19,225 bases of DNA from Candidatus Woesearchaeota archaeon. GTDB lineage: Archaea > Nanobdellota > Nanobdellia > Woesearchaeales > 21-14-0-10-32-9. The notes beneath the pieces are model-generated. The model was not told the origin of the DNA. It ran no database searches and saw only the letters and a list, made by a program, of their open reading frames with translations. Of this stretch, positions 1 to 6,983 are shown in pieces. The stretch's first letter is position 1, and the number at the start of each line of letters is the position of its first letter. The translations under genes and the position numbers were made by a program. Location of the stretch: positions 1 to 19,225 of the forward strand of contig SKHC01000094.1 in NCBI GenBank assembly GCA_007117145.1, given 5' to 3'.

Positions 1-218
1 AGCTTGAAATCATCACTAATTGCTACCATGTGCGCATTTCCATATTTAGTTTCTGGATGTATAGATTCTCTTTCATACGCCTTTCTTAGTGCGTATTGAG
101 GCACAAGTGCAGTAGCAGTAGTTCCGAAGTATTTTTGGACTTTGCTTAATATGTCGGCTTCTTCGTGTTTTATTCTCTGTCCAAAGTTCAATTCATCCAA
201 TATTCGAATGTCAATCAT
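1..218 (-). CDS. Hypothetical protein, 5' part only (runs off the left edge)
   Basis: An open frame on the minus strand starts at the ATG at 218 and stays open to the window edge, giving 72 residues that begin MIDIRILDELNFGQR. I do not recognise the family. The visible part is a soluble, mixed-charge sequence with no signal peptide or membrane segment; it includes LVPQYALRKAYERESIHPE and a probable strand HMVAISDDF. The start is supported by a TATA-like box (241-250, minus orientation) about 27 bp upstream, so the mRNA would be leaderless. It is divergent from the gene at 302. Coding is likely, but the function is open because the C-terminal part is missing. Confidence 0.6.
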   Translation of the reverse strand, partial: MIDIRILDELNFGQRIKHEEADILSKVQKYFGTTATALVPQYALRKAYERESIHPETKYGNAHMVAISDDFK

Positions 219-240
219 GAATATGTGGTAAACAAAACAG

Positions 241-250
241 ATTTATAAAG
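241..250 (-). promoter_or_regulatory. TATA box for the gene starting at 218
   Basis: Read on the minus strand the box is CTTTATAAAT, centred about 27 bp upstream of the ATG at 218. That is the archaeal TATA-to-start-site distance, so transcription should begin at or next to the start codon (leaderless). Confidence 0.55.
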
Positions 251-270
251 TTTTACTTCGCAGTAGTAAC

Positions 271-280
271 TTTTATATAG
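271..280 (+). promoter_or_regulatory. TATA box for the gene at 302
   Basis: TTTTATATAG is centred about 27 bp before the ATG at 302. The predicted transcript would start at the ATG, which argues against an upstream GTG at 287 as the start. Confidence 0.6.
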
Positions 281-301
281 TAGTTAGTGATTTTACGAAT
301 T

Positions 302-961
302 ATGTCATTAACATTATTAGGAGTAGACACCTACGATATAGAGGGTTATGAGCGTTTAAAAAAGTATTTGGAAATAGTTCAACCAAACAAACTAATATTA
401 AATATAACCTCTGATGATTTTGGACAAGACCTTAAGTATTTAAAACAAGCAAAAGAATACGTTGAAAATGAAATTGATTCTCTGCCCAAAAAATACTTAA
501 AAACAGCCATTAAAAAATACATAGATACATCTAATTTTGTAACTTTAAATGCGATCAACTACTATAAAACTAGAGCAAACCATACAACTATGCTCTTTAC
601 CAATATTCCATTAGAGCCAAGACTTCCAAAACTCCCTTTAAATATGGATTCGAAAAAATTCTACACAAACTTGCTAGCTACAAGCTACACAATTGCCAAA
701 TTAATAAAAGAGCAACGAGTAAAGGAGTATGGTACTTTTAGTCAAACAATAACTGTAAAGGACAGATTTTCCATACCTGATTACTCTCAAGAAAACATAG
801 AAAAACTAGCAAAAAGCATAGAAGTCAACCACAATAATGGAGATACAACAACAGTTATAGGTCATCAAATTCCATTGATAGAATACACTGATTTATCAGA
901 TAGAATCAAACACTTAAATCCTCATAAAATATCTCTTGAAGATATGGATAACTATCTTTAA
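302..961 (+). CDS. Possible divergent TraB/PrgY-like protein, 219 aa
   Basis: The start is set at ATG 302 because a TATA box lies 27 bp upstream; an in-frame GTG at 287 would lie between the TATA box and the predicted transcript start. By eye the ends resemble the TraB/PrgY (pheromone shutdown-like) domain. The N-terminus, LLGVDTYDIEGYERLKKYLE then QPNKLILNI, recalls the family's GTxH strand followed by a helix and a strand. Near residues 184-219, TVIGHQIPLI followed by a helix and HLNPHKISLEDM recalls the family's C-terminal GAGHVPG region. The N-terminal histidine is absent (GVDT) and there are no membrane helices, unlike many TraB proteins. The TraB assignment is inference only. The gene stands just upstream of the membrane/AAA+ operon but has its own promoter. 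Confidence 0.45.
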   Translation: MSLTLLGVDTYDIEGYERLKKYLEIVQPNKLILNITSDDFGQDLKYLKQAKEYVENEIDSLPKKYLKTAIKKYIDTSNFVTLNAINYYKTRANHTTMLFTNIPLEPRLPKLPLNMDSKKFYTNLLATSYTIAKLIKEQRVKEYGTFSQTITVKDRFSIPDYSQENIEKLAKSIEVNHNNGDTTTVIGHQIPLIEYTDLSDRIKHLNPHKISLEDMDNYL

Positions 962-969
962 AGAGGAAT

Positions 970-978
970 ATTTAAATA
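970..978 (+). promoter_or_regulatory. TATA box for the 1019-2602 operon
   Basis: ATTTAAATA follows a purine-rich BRE-like stretch (AAGAGGA). It predicts a transcript start near 1000, which leaves a leader of about 19 nt before the GTG at 1019. This is one of the few promoters here that is not leaderless. Confidence 0.55.
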
Positions 979-1004
979 ATTCTAAGCAGTTACTACTACA
1001 TAAT

Positions 1005-1009
1005 AGGTG
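1005..1009 (+). promoter_or_regulatory. Shine-Dalgarno motif deciding the GTG start at 1019
   Basis: AGGTG lies 9 nt before the GTG at 1019 and matches the archaeal anti-SD sequence. It overlaps the alternative upstream GTG at 1007, which makes that codon an unlikely start. Confidence 0.5.
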
Positions 1010-1018
1010 TTAATCATC

Positions 1019-1246
1019 GTGGAAATAACTACTTTATTCAAAATACCGGCATTTTTACTAGTCATCGCTGTACTTGCATTTACAACCTATTATTTTACAA
1101 GTACAAGGCAAGGTCTGACCATTAGAATAAAATGGCTCAATAAAAAGATAGATTACAACACAAAGAAAGGTTATTACGTTAAAGCTTCAAGGCAGACAGG
1201 AAAAGTGTTTAACCTACAAAAAAGATTGGATAGCAAGGAGTATTAA
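1019..1246 (+). CDS. Small single-span membrane protein, 75 aa
   Basis: This is the first gene of a three-gene operon with two AAA+ ATPases; its stop is one base from the next ATG. The start is GTG 1019, chosen for the AGGTG motif 9 nt upstream. Residues 9-27 form one hydrophobic segment (IPAFLLVIAVLAFTTYYF). It is followed by a basic tail beginning STRQGLTIRIKW and rich in Lys/Arg, which by the positive-inside rule should be cytoplasmic. There is no class III or Sec cleavage motif, so it is probably an N-out anchor. I do not recognise the family. Its position suggests it could tether the two ATPases to the membrane, but that is inference from operon order alone. Confidence 0.65.
   Translation: MEITTLFKIPAFLLVIAVLAFTTYYFTSTRQGLTIRIKWLNKKIDYNTKKGYYVKASRQTGKVFNLQKRLDSKEY
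1236..1240 (+). promoter_or_regulatory. Shine-Dalgarno motif for the AAA+ gene at 1248
   Basis: AGGAG lies 7 nt before the ATG at 1248, inside the 3' end of the membrane-protein gene. This supports operon translation by an SD mechanism. Confidence 0.55.
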
Positions 1247-1247
1247 C

Positions 1248-1958
1248 ATGAGTTGGTATAAAAAATTTCAATTGTCAAGGAATCCGTTTTTGAAAAATCC
1301 TAAGATAAACGCAGATCTAATAGTTAAAGACATTCCAAAACTAAAAGACCTATTATACTACGTGGAGTCAGACAGTATAGTAATAGTTAGAGGTGAGAAA
1401 AATTCAGGTAAGACTCGTTTCGCATTAGAAGTATTAAATACAATTAAACCAAAACAAAAAAATCTATACATAGACCTAAAGCATTACAACAAGAACGTAG
1501 ACATAGAAGACATTCTTCTCTCAGTGCAACCAATGCATAGAAGGCTATTAAAATTATATCCAAAGAACATAGTGCTAATAATTGATAACGCTTTCAATTT
1601 CAATCCCAAGTTTTATCACAGGCTACAATACTTCTACGATCAAGAATACATAAAGTCAGCCGTAATCATTTACAAAGCAGATGAATTAGTTGAAATCCCT
1701 CCAAGTATTATGAGTAGAGTTGGTAGTAAATACATCGATTTATCAAATATGACAAAAGATTCAGCAATTAAAATAGTCTCAAACAGATTAAAAGGTAAAA
1801 TATTCAATGATGAGCATCTTGATGTAATTTATTCAAAATCAAAAGGATTTGAGGACTTTTTAAGCAACTGTGAAAAAATCGCAGTTCACTATGCTAATTC
1901 AAGGAAAGATTTTTCAAGAAAGATAGATATTCATTTTATTAGGAGGATGTTAATTTGA
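1248..1958 (+). CDS. AAA+ ATPase (ExeA/Orc1-Cdc6-like), probably hydrolysis-defective paralog
   Basis: This 236-aa protein opens with WYKKFQLSRNPF, like the start of ExeA-type AAA+ ATPases. Walker A is intact (GEKNSGKT, 49-56). Walker B is IVLIID (108-113), but the next residue is Asn114 where the catalytic Glu is expected. A lid region follows (TKDSAIKIVSNRL, about 169-181). At the sensor-2 position, where related proteins have a G/T-x-P-R motif, it has G200-F-E202-D. It keeps Arg157 in IMSRVGS, the area where Cdc6/ORC-type proteins carry a conserved Arg. It should bind ATP but may hydrolyse it poorly. The next gene is a paralog with the opposite pattern, overlapping by 4 bp. Whether the pair acts in replication, secretion or another role cannot be told from sequence. 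Confidence 0.8.
   Translation: MSWYKKFQLSRNPFLKNPKINADLIVKDIPKLKDLLYYVESDSIVIVRGEKNSGKTRFALEVLNTIKPKQKNLYIDLKHYNKNVDIEDILLSVQPMHRRLLKLYPKNIVLIIDNAFNFNPKFYHRLQYFYDQEYIKSAVIIYKADELVEIPPSIMSRVGSKYIDLSNMTKDSAIKIVSNRLKGKIFNDEHLDVIYSKSKGFEDFLSNCEKIAVHYANSRKDFSRKIDIHFIRRMLI
1941..1946 (+). promoter_or_regulatory. Strong Shine-Dalgarno motif deciding the TTG start at 1955
   Basis: AGGAGG lies 8 nt before TTG 1955. The nearby ATG at 1947 runs into a stop after three codons, so the rare TTG is the start, and the strong SD probably compensates for it. Confidence 0.65.
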
Positions 1959-2602
1959 CTTGGTATAATGAGTTAGGATATAAGAAGAACCCTTTTTCAA
2001 TAAAGCCAAACACAAAGTACAAGTTGTTTTTTGATGACAAAGACGTGTTAGGACTTATTAAGAAAAGTTTAGAAGCTAATCATAACGTGTTGTTAAAAGG
2101 TGTTTATGGTACAGGTAAAACCACGATTTTAAAGCAAATAATTAAGCTTTATGGTGGGAAGAGAAAAATTTTTTACTACAATGCTTTTTCAAAAGAAGAG
2201 TTAAACTACGATAAAATAATAAAAAATGCAGGTAACATATTTTCTAGGCTCTTTAAAATAAAGTCAGCTGAAGTAATTGTTTTCGTTGATGAAGCTCACA
2301 AAGTCCCTATAAGTCAAGCTTTTTCTTATAAAAATCATGAAAATAAGATAAAATCCATATTGTTTGTGAGTAGTGATACAAGTTTCATAATACCTAAAGG
2401 CTTTGAGCAAGATTTTCAAGTCATAATAAACTTAGATAATTTTACTCAAAAAGATGCTATAAATATAGTAAAAGACAGGTTAGGTGAGTCTCAAGACATC
2501 ATACCACATAATGCTATAATAGAGTTATACAATAAAAGTTATACTCCAAGAGATTTCATTTTAAGCTGTGAGTCTTATTGTAAAAACAACATATTATCAT
2601 AA
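1955..2602 (+). CDS. AAA+ ATPase (ExeA/Orc1-Cdc6-like), catalytically complete paralog
   Basis: This 215-aa protein is a paralog of the preceding gene: same opening (WYNELGYKKNPF), Walker A at the same residues (GVYGTGKT, 49-56), and similar C-terminal helices. Walker B is intact with its catalytic Glu (VIVFVDEAH, Asp112-Glu113). Sensor 1 is probably Ser139/Ser140, and sensor-2 Arg199 is present in TPRDF. In contrast, Gln152 stands where the sister protein has Arg157. The start is TTG at 1955, set by AGGAGG 8 nt upstream; its first four bases overlap the stop of the sister gene. The 3' end overlaps the convergent Lhr gene by 6 bp. The two proteins look like products of one tandem duplication that divided active-site roles. 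The cellular role is unknown. Confidence 0.8.
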   Translation: MTWYNELGYKKNPFSIKPNTKYKLFFDDKDVLGLIKKSLEANHNVLLKGVYGTGKTTILKQIIKLYGGKRKIFYYNAFSKEELNYDKIIKNAGNIFSRLFKIKSAEVIVFVDEAHKVPISQAFSYKNHENKIKSILFVSSDTSFIIPKGFEQDFQVIINLDNFTQKDAINIVKDRLGESQDIIPHNAIIELYNKSYTPRDFILSCESYCKNNILS

Positions 2603-5221
2603 TTTTTTGTTTTTCAGTGCTATTTTTGCTTGTACGTATTCGTGCATTCGTTTTAGAAATGCTTGTTTGTCATCCATCTTCATTATATCTCCGTACCCCA
2701 TACTTATGAGGTTAAATGCAAATGGACTTGGTACATCTCCAAAAGTTTCGACGACTCTTACCTTTCCAGAGTTTATATCTTCTAAGACAATGCCTGCACT
2801 TACAATATCCATTAAGTCTTCCATTACCTCTCTTTTTGCTTCTTTTAATATGATGAAGTTAGGGTCAATTCGTCTAACAGCGCTTATCAAAAGTTTACTG
2901 TTTAGTTGTTGCCTACTAACACTTTTGCTATTTCCTTTATAGTTTTTTATAATCATAAGTGCTCTACTGGCACAATGCCTAAATCTTCTACTTAAAACCT
3001 CAGTTTTGTCTAGTGCTCTACTCATAACATCTCGAAGGTTTTCTTCGTTTAACATACTAAATATCTTCATCATTTGAATATTTACAGATTTAGGTACGAT
3101 AACATAAAATCCGTTATCATTAATGTTCATTTCCACATCTCGTTTGTGATATCTTCCAATCATATAACTTATAGCTCTGCTAAGTACATCGTTTACCCTT
3201 CGTCCATATAAACTGTGGAATATGAAATACTTATTTTTCTCATCAGTATAATGTTCCAATACCAACTTGTTTTCGTGTGGAATTTGGCTAAACAAGAATT
3301 GCTCTTTAAAATACTCATATATGCTATTAACTCCGTTTTCATCCACATATAAATAATCCCTAATAAAATTCTTAACATCTAAAGAGTCAACTCCGCTTTC
3401 AAAGTATTCGTTCATATATCTTCTAAATACTTGTATTTCCATTGCCAAATCAAAACTAAGTGGGAGCATTTCGCTTTGCCAACTTGGAACTGTTGGAGGT
3501 CTTCTAACATCTGCGTTTACAAAAGCAGTAAGTCCCTGAGCATACCTAAATTCATATGTTTGTCCTCCTAAAACAAACACATCTCCTTTGTTTAGTCTCT
3601 CAAGAAAACCTTCGCTGATAAATCCAACCACGACGCCTCCAACTTTTACTCTGACATTAGTTTCATCAGGGATTGTGCCAACGTTAGTCATGTATATGAC
3701 TCTTGCAAGTTTTCCTTTCTTGCCAATCATACCATCATCTATCCATATCTTAGCGTAAACGTTTCTCTCTTCAAGACTTACATATTCTCCTGCTAAATAC
3801 TTAAGTACTTCTTTGAAATCTTCAATTCCAAGTTCACTATAACAATAGCTCCTTCTAATCAGCCTATACAAATCATCAATACTAATCTTGTCTTCAATTG
3901 CAATCCCAAAGATTTGCTGGGCCAAAACATCGTACGCATTTTTTTGAATTCTTATCTTGTCAATCTTTTTTTCTACAGCGCTTTTAAGCAATACGCTACA
4001 TTCAACCAAGTCATCTCTGTCAAGTACAATAATTCTGCCTTGGCTAACTTCAGCTAATCCGTGGCCCGCTCTTCCAATCCTTTGAAGTGCTCGAGCAGTG
4101 CTCTTTGGACTTCCAAGAAGCACTACCAAGTCTATGCTTCCAATGTCGATTCCAAGCTCTAAACTCGTACTGCAAACAACAGCTTTAAGTCTGCCTAATT
4201 TCAAGTCAGTTTCTATTTTAATCCTATGCTCTAAACTTAAGCTTGCGTGGTGAGCTCCAATTAACTCTTGACCTTCTACTCGATACACCCCAGGATATTT
4301 TTCTTTTAAGTTGTAAACAACCCTTTCAGTTGCGCTTCGAGTATTAGTGAATACAAGAGTTGTTTTATGGGCTGAAATCAAGTCATTTAGAATTCTATAA
4401 GTATTTCTTTGTATATTCTTAAAATCTTCAAGTATTAAGTTTTCAGCAGGACTTATAACCTTTAAATCGTGTTTTTTAATTTCAGTCACATCAACGATGT
4501 CACATGCTCTAACCTTTTCTCCTTCAAATCCTACCAAGAACTTAGCAACCTCTTCCAGTGGACTTACCGTTGCACTCAGACCAATCCTGCAAAAATCACT
4601 TTTTTGTGCTAGTCTTTCAAGACTTATACTAAGATGCACCCCTCTTTTGTTTCCAGCTAAACTATGAATTTCGTCTATGATAACCCATCTTGCTTTAGCC
4701 AGTTTTTCTTTAAACACCTTACTAGTAAGCATTATAGCCAAACTCTCAGGAGTAGTTATAAGAATATGAGGAGGTTTTCTAACCATCCCGCTCTTTTTAC
4801 TTTGGCTAGTATCTCCAGTTCTAACCCCAACTCTTATCTTTAACTTGTTCTTTTTATCTTTAATCTTCTTATCATAAATCTGTTTAATCTCTTCTAAAGG
4901 CTCGTTTAAGTTCCGTTCTATATCATTACTTAATGCTTTAAGAGGACTTACATATATACAGTAAACTTGATCTTCTAACTTATTTAAAGCGCTAAGACTG
5001 CAAAGCTCGTTAAGAATAGATACGAAAGCACTTAAAGTCTTACCACTACCTGTTGGACTGCTAATCAGCGTATTTTTAAAATTGTGAATATTTACTATGC
5101 TATACTTTTGCGGGGGGCTAAACCTTTCAAATCTAGAGTTCCACCATTGCTTTATAACTGGGTTAAAAGTCTCATAAATCTCTTTGTCACTAAAAGGTTT
5201 TTTTAAAAGCTCAATAGTCAT
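2597..5221 (-). CDS. lhr: Lhr-core DExH-box helicase, 874 aa
   Basis: An ATP-dependent superfamily 2 helicase of the Lhr-core (archaeal Lhr) type, a cytosolic nucleic-acid translocase linked to DNA repair or RNA processing. Visible motifs are the Q motif around F34-SPPQ, motif I SPTGSGKT (55-62), SPLKAL (92-97), TTPESL (156-161), motif II DEIH (183-186) and motif III SAT (216-218). Motifs IV-VI follow: LVFTNTRSATE, then STSLELGIDIG and QRIGRAGHG near residues 350-390. After these come winged-helix and Lhr-specific C-terminal regions; the length fits Lhr-core (about 850-900 aa) rather than long bacterial Lhr. The start at ATG 5221 is supported by a TATA box 25 bp upstream (leaderless). Its 3' end overlaps the AAA+ gene by 6 bp. 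A phosphoesterase of the type often linked to Lhr-core lies about 2.8 kb away. Confidence 0.93.
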   Translation of the reverse strand: MTIELLKKPFSDKEIYETFNPVIKQWWNSRFERFSPPQKYSIVNIHNFKNTLISSPTGSGKTLSAFVSILNELCSLSALNKLEDQVYCIYVSPLKALSNDIERNLNEPLEEIKQIYDKKIKDKKNKLKIRVGVRTGDTSQSKKSGMVRKPPHILITTPESLAIMLTSKVFKEKLAKARWVIIDEIHSLAGNKRGVHLSISLERLAQKSDFCRIGLSATVSPLEEVAKFLVGFEGEKVRACDIVDVTEIKKHDLKVISPAENLILEDFKNIQRNTYRILNDLISAHKTTLVFTNTRSATERVVYNLKEKYPGVYRVEGQELIGAHHASLSLEHRIKIETDLKLGRLKAVVCSTSLELGIDIGSIDLVVLLGSPKSTARALQRIGRAGHGLAEVSQGRIIVLDRDDLVECSVLLKSAVEKKIDKIRIQKNAYDVLAQQIFGIAIEDKISIDDLYRLIRRSYCYSELGIEDFKEVLKYLAGEYVSLEERNVYAKIWIDDGMIGKKGKLARVIYMTNVGTIPDETNVRVKVGGVVVGFISEGFLERLNKGDVFVLGGQTYEFRYAQGLTAFVNADVRRPPTVPSWQSEMLPLSFDLAMEIQVFRRYMNEYFESGVDSLDVKNFIRDYLYVDENGVNSIYEYFKEQFLFSQIPHENKLVLEHYTDEKNKYFIFHSLYGRRVNDVLSRAISYMIGRYHKRDVEMNINDNGFYVIVPKSVNIQMMKIFSMLNEENLRDVMSRALDKTEVLSRRFRHCASRALMIIKNYKGNSKSVSRQQLNSKLLISAVRRIDPNFIILKEAKREVMEDLMDIVSAGIVLEDINSGKVRVVETFGDVPSPFAFNLISMGYGDIMKMDDKQAFLKRMHEYVQAKIALKNKKL
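2603..2614 (+). terminator. Poly-T terminator of the membrane/AAA+ operon
   Basis: TTTTTTGTTTTT begins directly after the TAA stop at 2600-2602. Archaeal RNA polymerase terminates on such T tracts. The tract lies within the 3' coding end of the convergent Lhr gene, where it encodes lysine/asparagine codons. Confidence 0.5.
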
Positions 5222-5240
5222 AAAAATAGAAACATTCGTT

Positions 5241-5250
5241 TTTATATAAA
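5241..5250 (-). promoter_or_regulatory. TATA box for lhr
   Basis: The element TTTATATAAA reads nearly the same on both strands. It is centred about 25 bp upstream of the lhr ATG at 5221, predicting a leaderless transcript. Confidence 0.6.
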
Positions 5251-5279
5251 ACTAATCTACAACAACCTACACTACCTAA

Positions 5280-5290
5280 AAATATTTAAA
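5280..5290 (+). promoter_or_regulatory. TATA box for the thyX-tmk operon
   Basis: AAATATTTAAA predicts a transcript start near 5312. This leaves a leader of about 23 nt that carries GAGGTG (5313-5318) and a second GTGAT element just before GTG 5335. Start selection here is therefore SD-guided. Confidence 0.5.
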
Positions 5291-5334
5291 CAATAAACAA
5301 ATTCATTAACTTGAGGTGGGGGATGTGATTCAAA

Positions 5335-6981
5335 GTGAACAAGCAATTAAACCTCAAATATTCTAGTCATTTTCCAGCGAAAGGTTTATCCCTGTTAGAG
5401 ATAACTGATGATAAATCAGGTTTTTCTTTAATATCCAGTCATGGCAACCCTAAAGTTAGGAGCGCAGCATATAAGGGTTGGCTTGCTGCAAGGCATAGTA
5501 GAGCACCAGGAGATACAAAAGCTATTGCTATAGAGATGGGAGAGAAAGGTGTTGACCCCGATGCTAAACTAGATGTTACATATAAAGGTTATGGCCATGG
5601 CAGTGTTGCTGATGGTGCAAGATTAGATGTTCATTTTAACAATGTACCTATGATTGTCCCTTTCGCTTTGTTTCACAGAGGTTACATTAATAGTGGTCAA
5701 GAAAAATCTACAAGATACCAAGTCGAGTTCACTGATAAACCATTACATGAAATCAAAAATTATGTTCCGATAGATTTAGATTCTAAAGACTTAGAATTAT
5801 TAAGCAATGAATATCAAAGTATTGGTTTTGCTCAACTTAAGAATTTTCAAGGTTTTCTAGCTGATATTCAAGAAAAATATGAAGATTTTTATGGACCTGT
5901 CCCAAAAAAGGCGAAAAACGCATTTACTTCAAGAAGTCTTGACACCGCAAGGTTCATGTTGCTCCTTGGTCAAAACACAGGATTTGCTTATGAAACCTCA
6001 GCTAGAGATTGGGAGAGACACATAAGCTACATGAAAGGACACGACATGGAAATATTTAGAAGAACTGGCTTTTTATTGAACAACCTTCTAGCTCCAGATA
6101 CATTCATTGAAGAAGATCTAGGCATTAAAGCAGAAGCACCTACATTACTTAAATATACAAAGCCAAATACCACAACTAAAAATCTGATTAAAGAATTGAC
6201 AACAAATGATAGACAAACTAGATTTAAAAGTGTGAAATTAAATGAGCAAAAAACAGCTCTTTCAAATTCAGATATGGCTTTAGCTGCAATCACTCAGTTA
6301 TATCTTGCTAACGTGCCAAACTTGAATTCAAGAAATAAAATCATGAATTGGATTGATAATTTAAGTTTAAATAAGAAAAAAGCGTTAAGTCAGCATATTT
6401 TTTCCAACTACACGCATCACGATGAGTTGCCAGGTATATTTAGAACCACTGGATTAGTAGCAACCCTTGATACTCAGCTTGGAGAAATAAGAGATTGGAA
6501 TCGCCACAAGTCAGTTGGTAGATTTATTCAAGGCTTGCCTACAATATATCAGCTTGGCTTAACGAGAACCACAGCAAAAGAAACGGTAAATAATGGGTTT
6601 GGTGTTCCGTCCTATCTAAACATCCCAGAATTTGAAGAATTAAAAGTTAATTACTTAGATCTTATGAATAGGCATTATGATAACATAGTAGATTTCCAAG
6701 ACACACTAGAAAAAGTAGTTGGTAAAGAAAGTGATTACTCAGTTATTCAAAATCTTTTGCCTTTAGGTCATTCAGCTAGGATAAGTATGCATATGACTCC
6801 TCAGGATGTAAATTACATAACAAAGCTTAGAACAAGACCTGGAGGGCATATAAATTATAGAGAGCAAGCACACAAGTTAGGTCAGCTTATAGAAAATATT
6901 AATCCTTTGCTTTCAGGTTTAAAGTTAAAAGATGAAAAGCCAGATCCAAGTTCAAAACAACAGTTTTATGATAGAGGATGA
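5335..6981 (+). CDS. thyX: ThyX-like flavin-dependent thymidylate synthase, double-domain form, 548 aa
   Basis: ThyX makes dTMP from dUMP using methylenetetrahydrofolate, FAD and NADPH. Here two ThyX-like halves are joined, against about 220-250 aa for the usual single-domain enzyme. Half 1 has GHGSVAD (87-93, family GHGSxxEH) and a signature region R115-GYINSGQEKSTRY. This aligns with RHRxxSxNExSxRY but replaces HR by GY and N by Q, while Ser120, Glu123, Ser125, Arg127 and Tyr128 match. Later come SLDTARFMLLLG and YETSARDWERHISYM, as in ThyX cores. Half 2 has DWNRHKSVGRF and LPLGHSARISMHM, then LRTRPGGHINYREQAH. The GTG start is forced because in-frame upstream codons reach a stop. The thymidylate kinase that follows overlaps its stop and supports the pathway assignment. 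Catalytic competence of each half is uncertain. Confidence 0.8.
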   Translation: MNKQLNLKYSSHFPAKGLSLLEITDDKSGFSLISSHGNPKVRSAAYKGWLAARHSRAPGDTKAIAIEMGEKGVDPDAKLDVTYKGYGHGSVADGARLDVHFNNVPMIVPFALFHRGYINSGQEKSTRYQVEFTDKPLHEIKNYVPIDLDSKDLELLSNEYQSIGFAQLKNFQGFLADIQEKYEDFYGPVPKKAKNAFTSRSLDTARFMLLLGQNTGFAYETSARDWERHISYMKGHDMEIFRRTGFLLNNLLAPDTFIEEDLGIKAEAPTLLKYTKPNTTTKNLIKELTTNDRQTRFKSVKLNEQKTALSNSDMALAAITQLYLANVPNLNSRNKIMNWIDNLSLNKKKALSQHIFSNYTHHDELPGIFRTTGLVATLDTQLGEIRDWNRHKSVGRFIQGLPTIYQLGLTRTTAKETVNNGFGVPSYLNIPEFEELKVNYLDLMNRHYDNIVDFQDTLEKVVGKESDYSVIQNLLPLGHSARISMHMTPQDVNYITKLRTRPGGHINYREQAHKLGQLIENINPLLSGLKLKDEKPDPSSKQQFYDRG

Positions 6982-6983
6982 AA

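Noticed and set aside
287..301. GTG start for the gene at 302
   Set aside because: It lies between the TATA box and the predicted transcript start, so it would not be in the mRNA.
2568..2942. Plus-strand open frame inside lhr
   Set aside because: It overlaps the well-supported Lhr C-terminus over nearly its whole length and has no promoter or SD.
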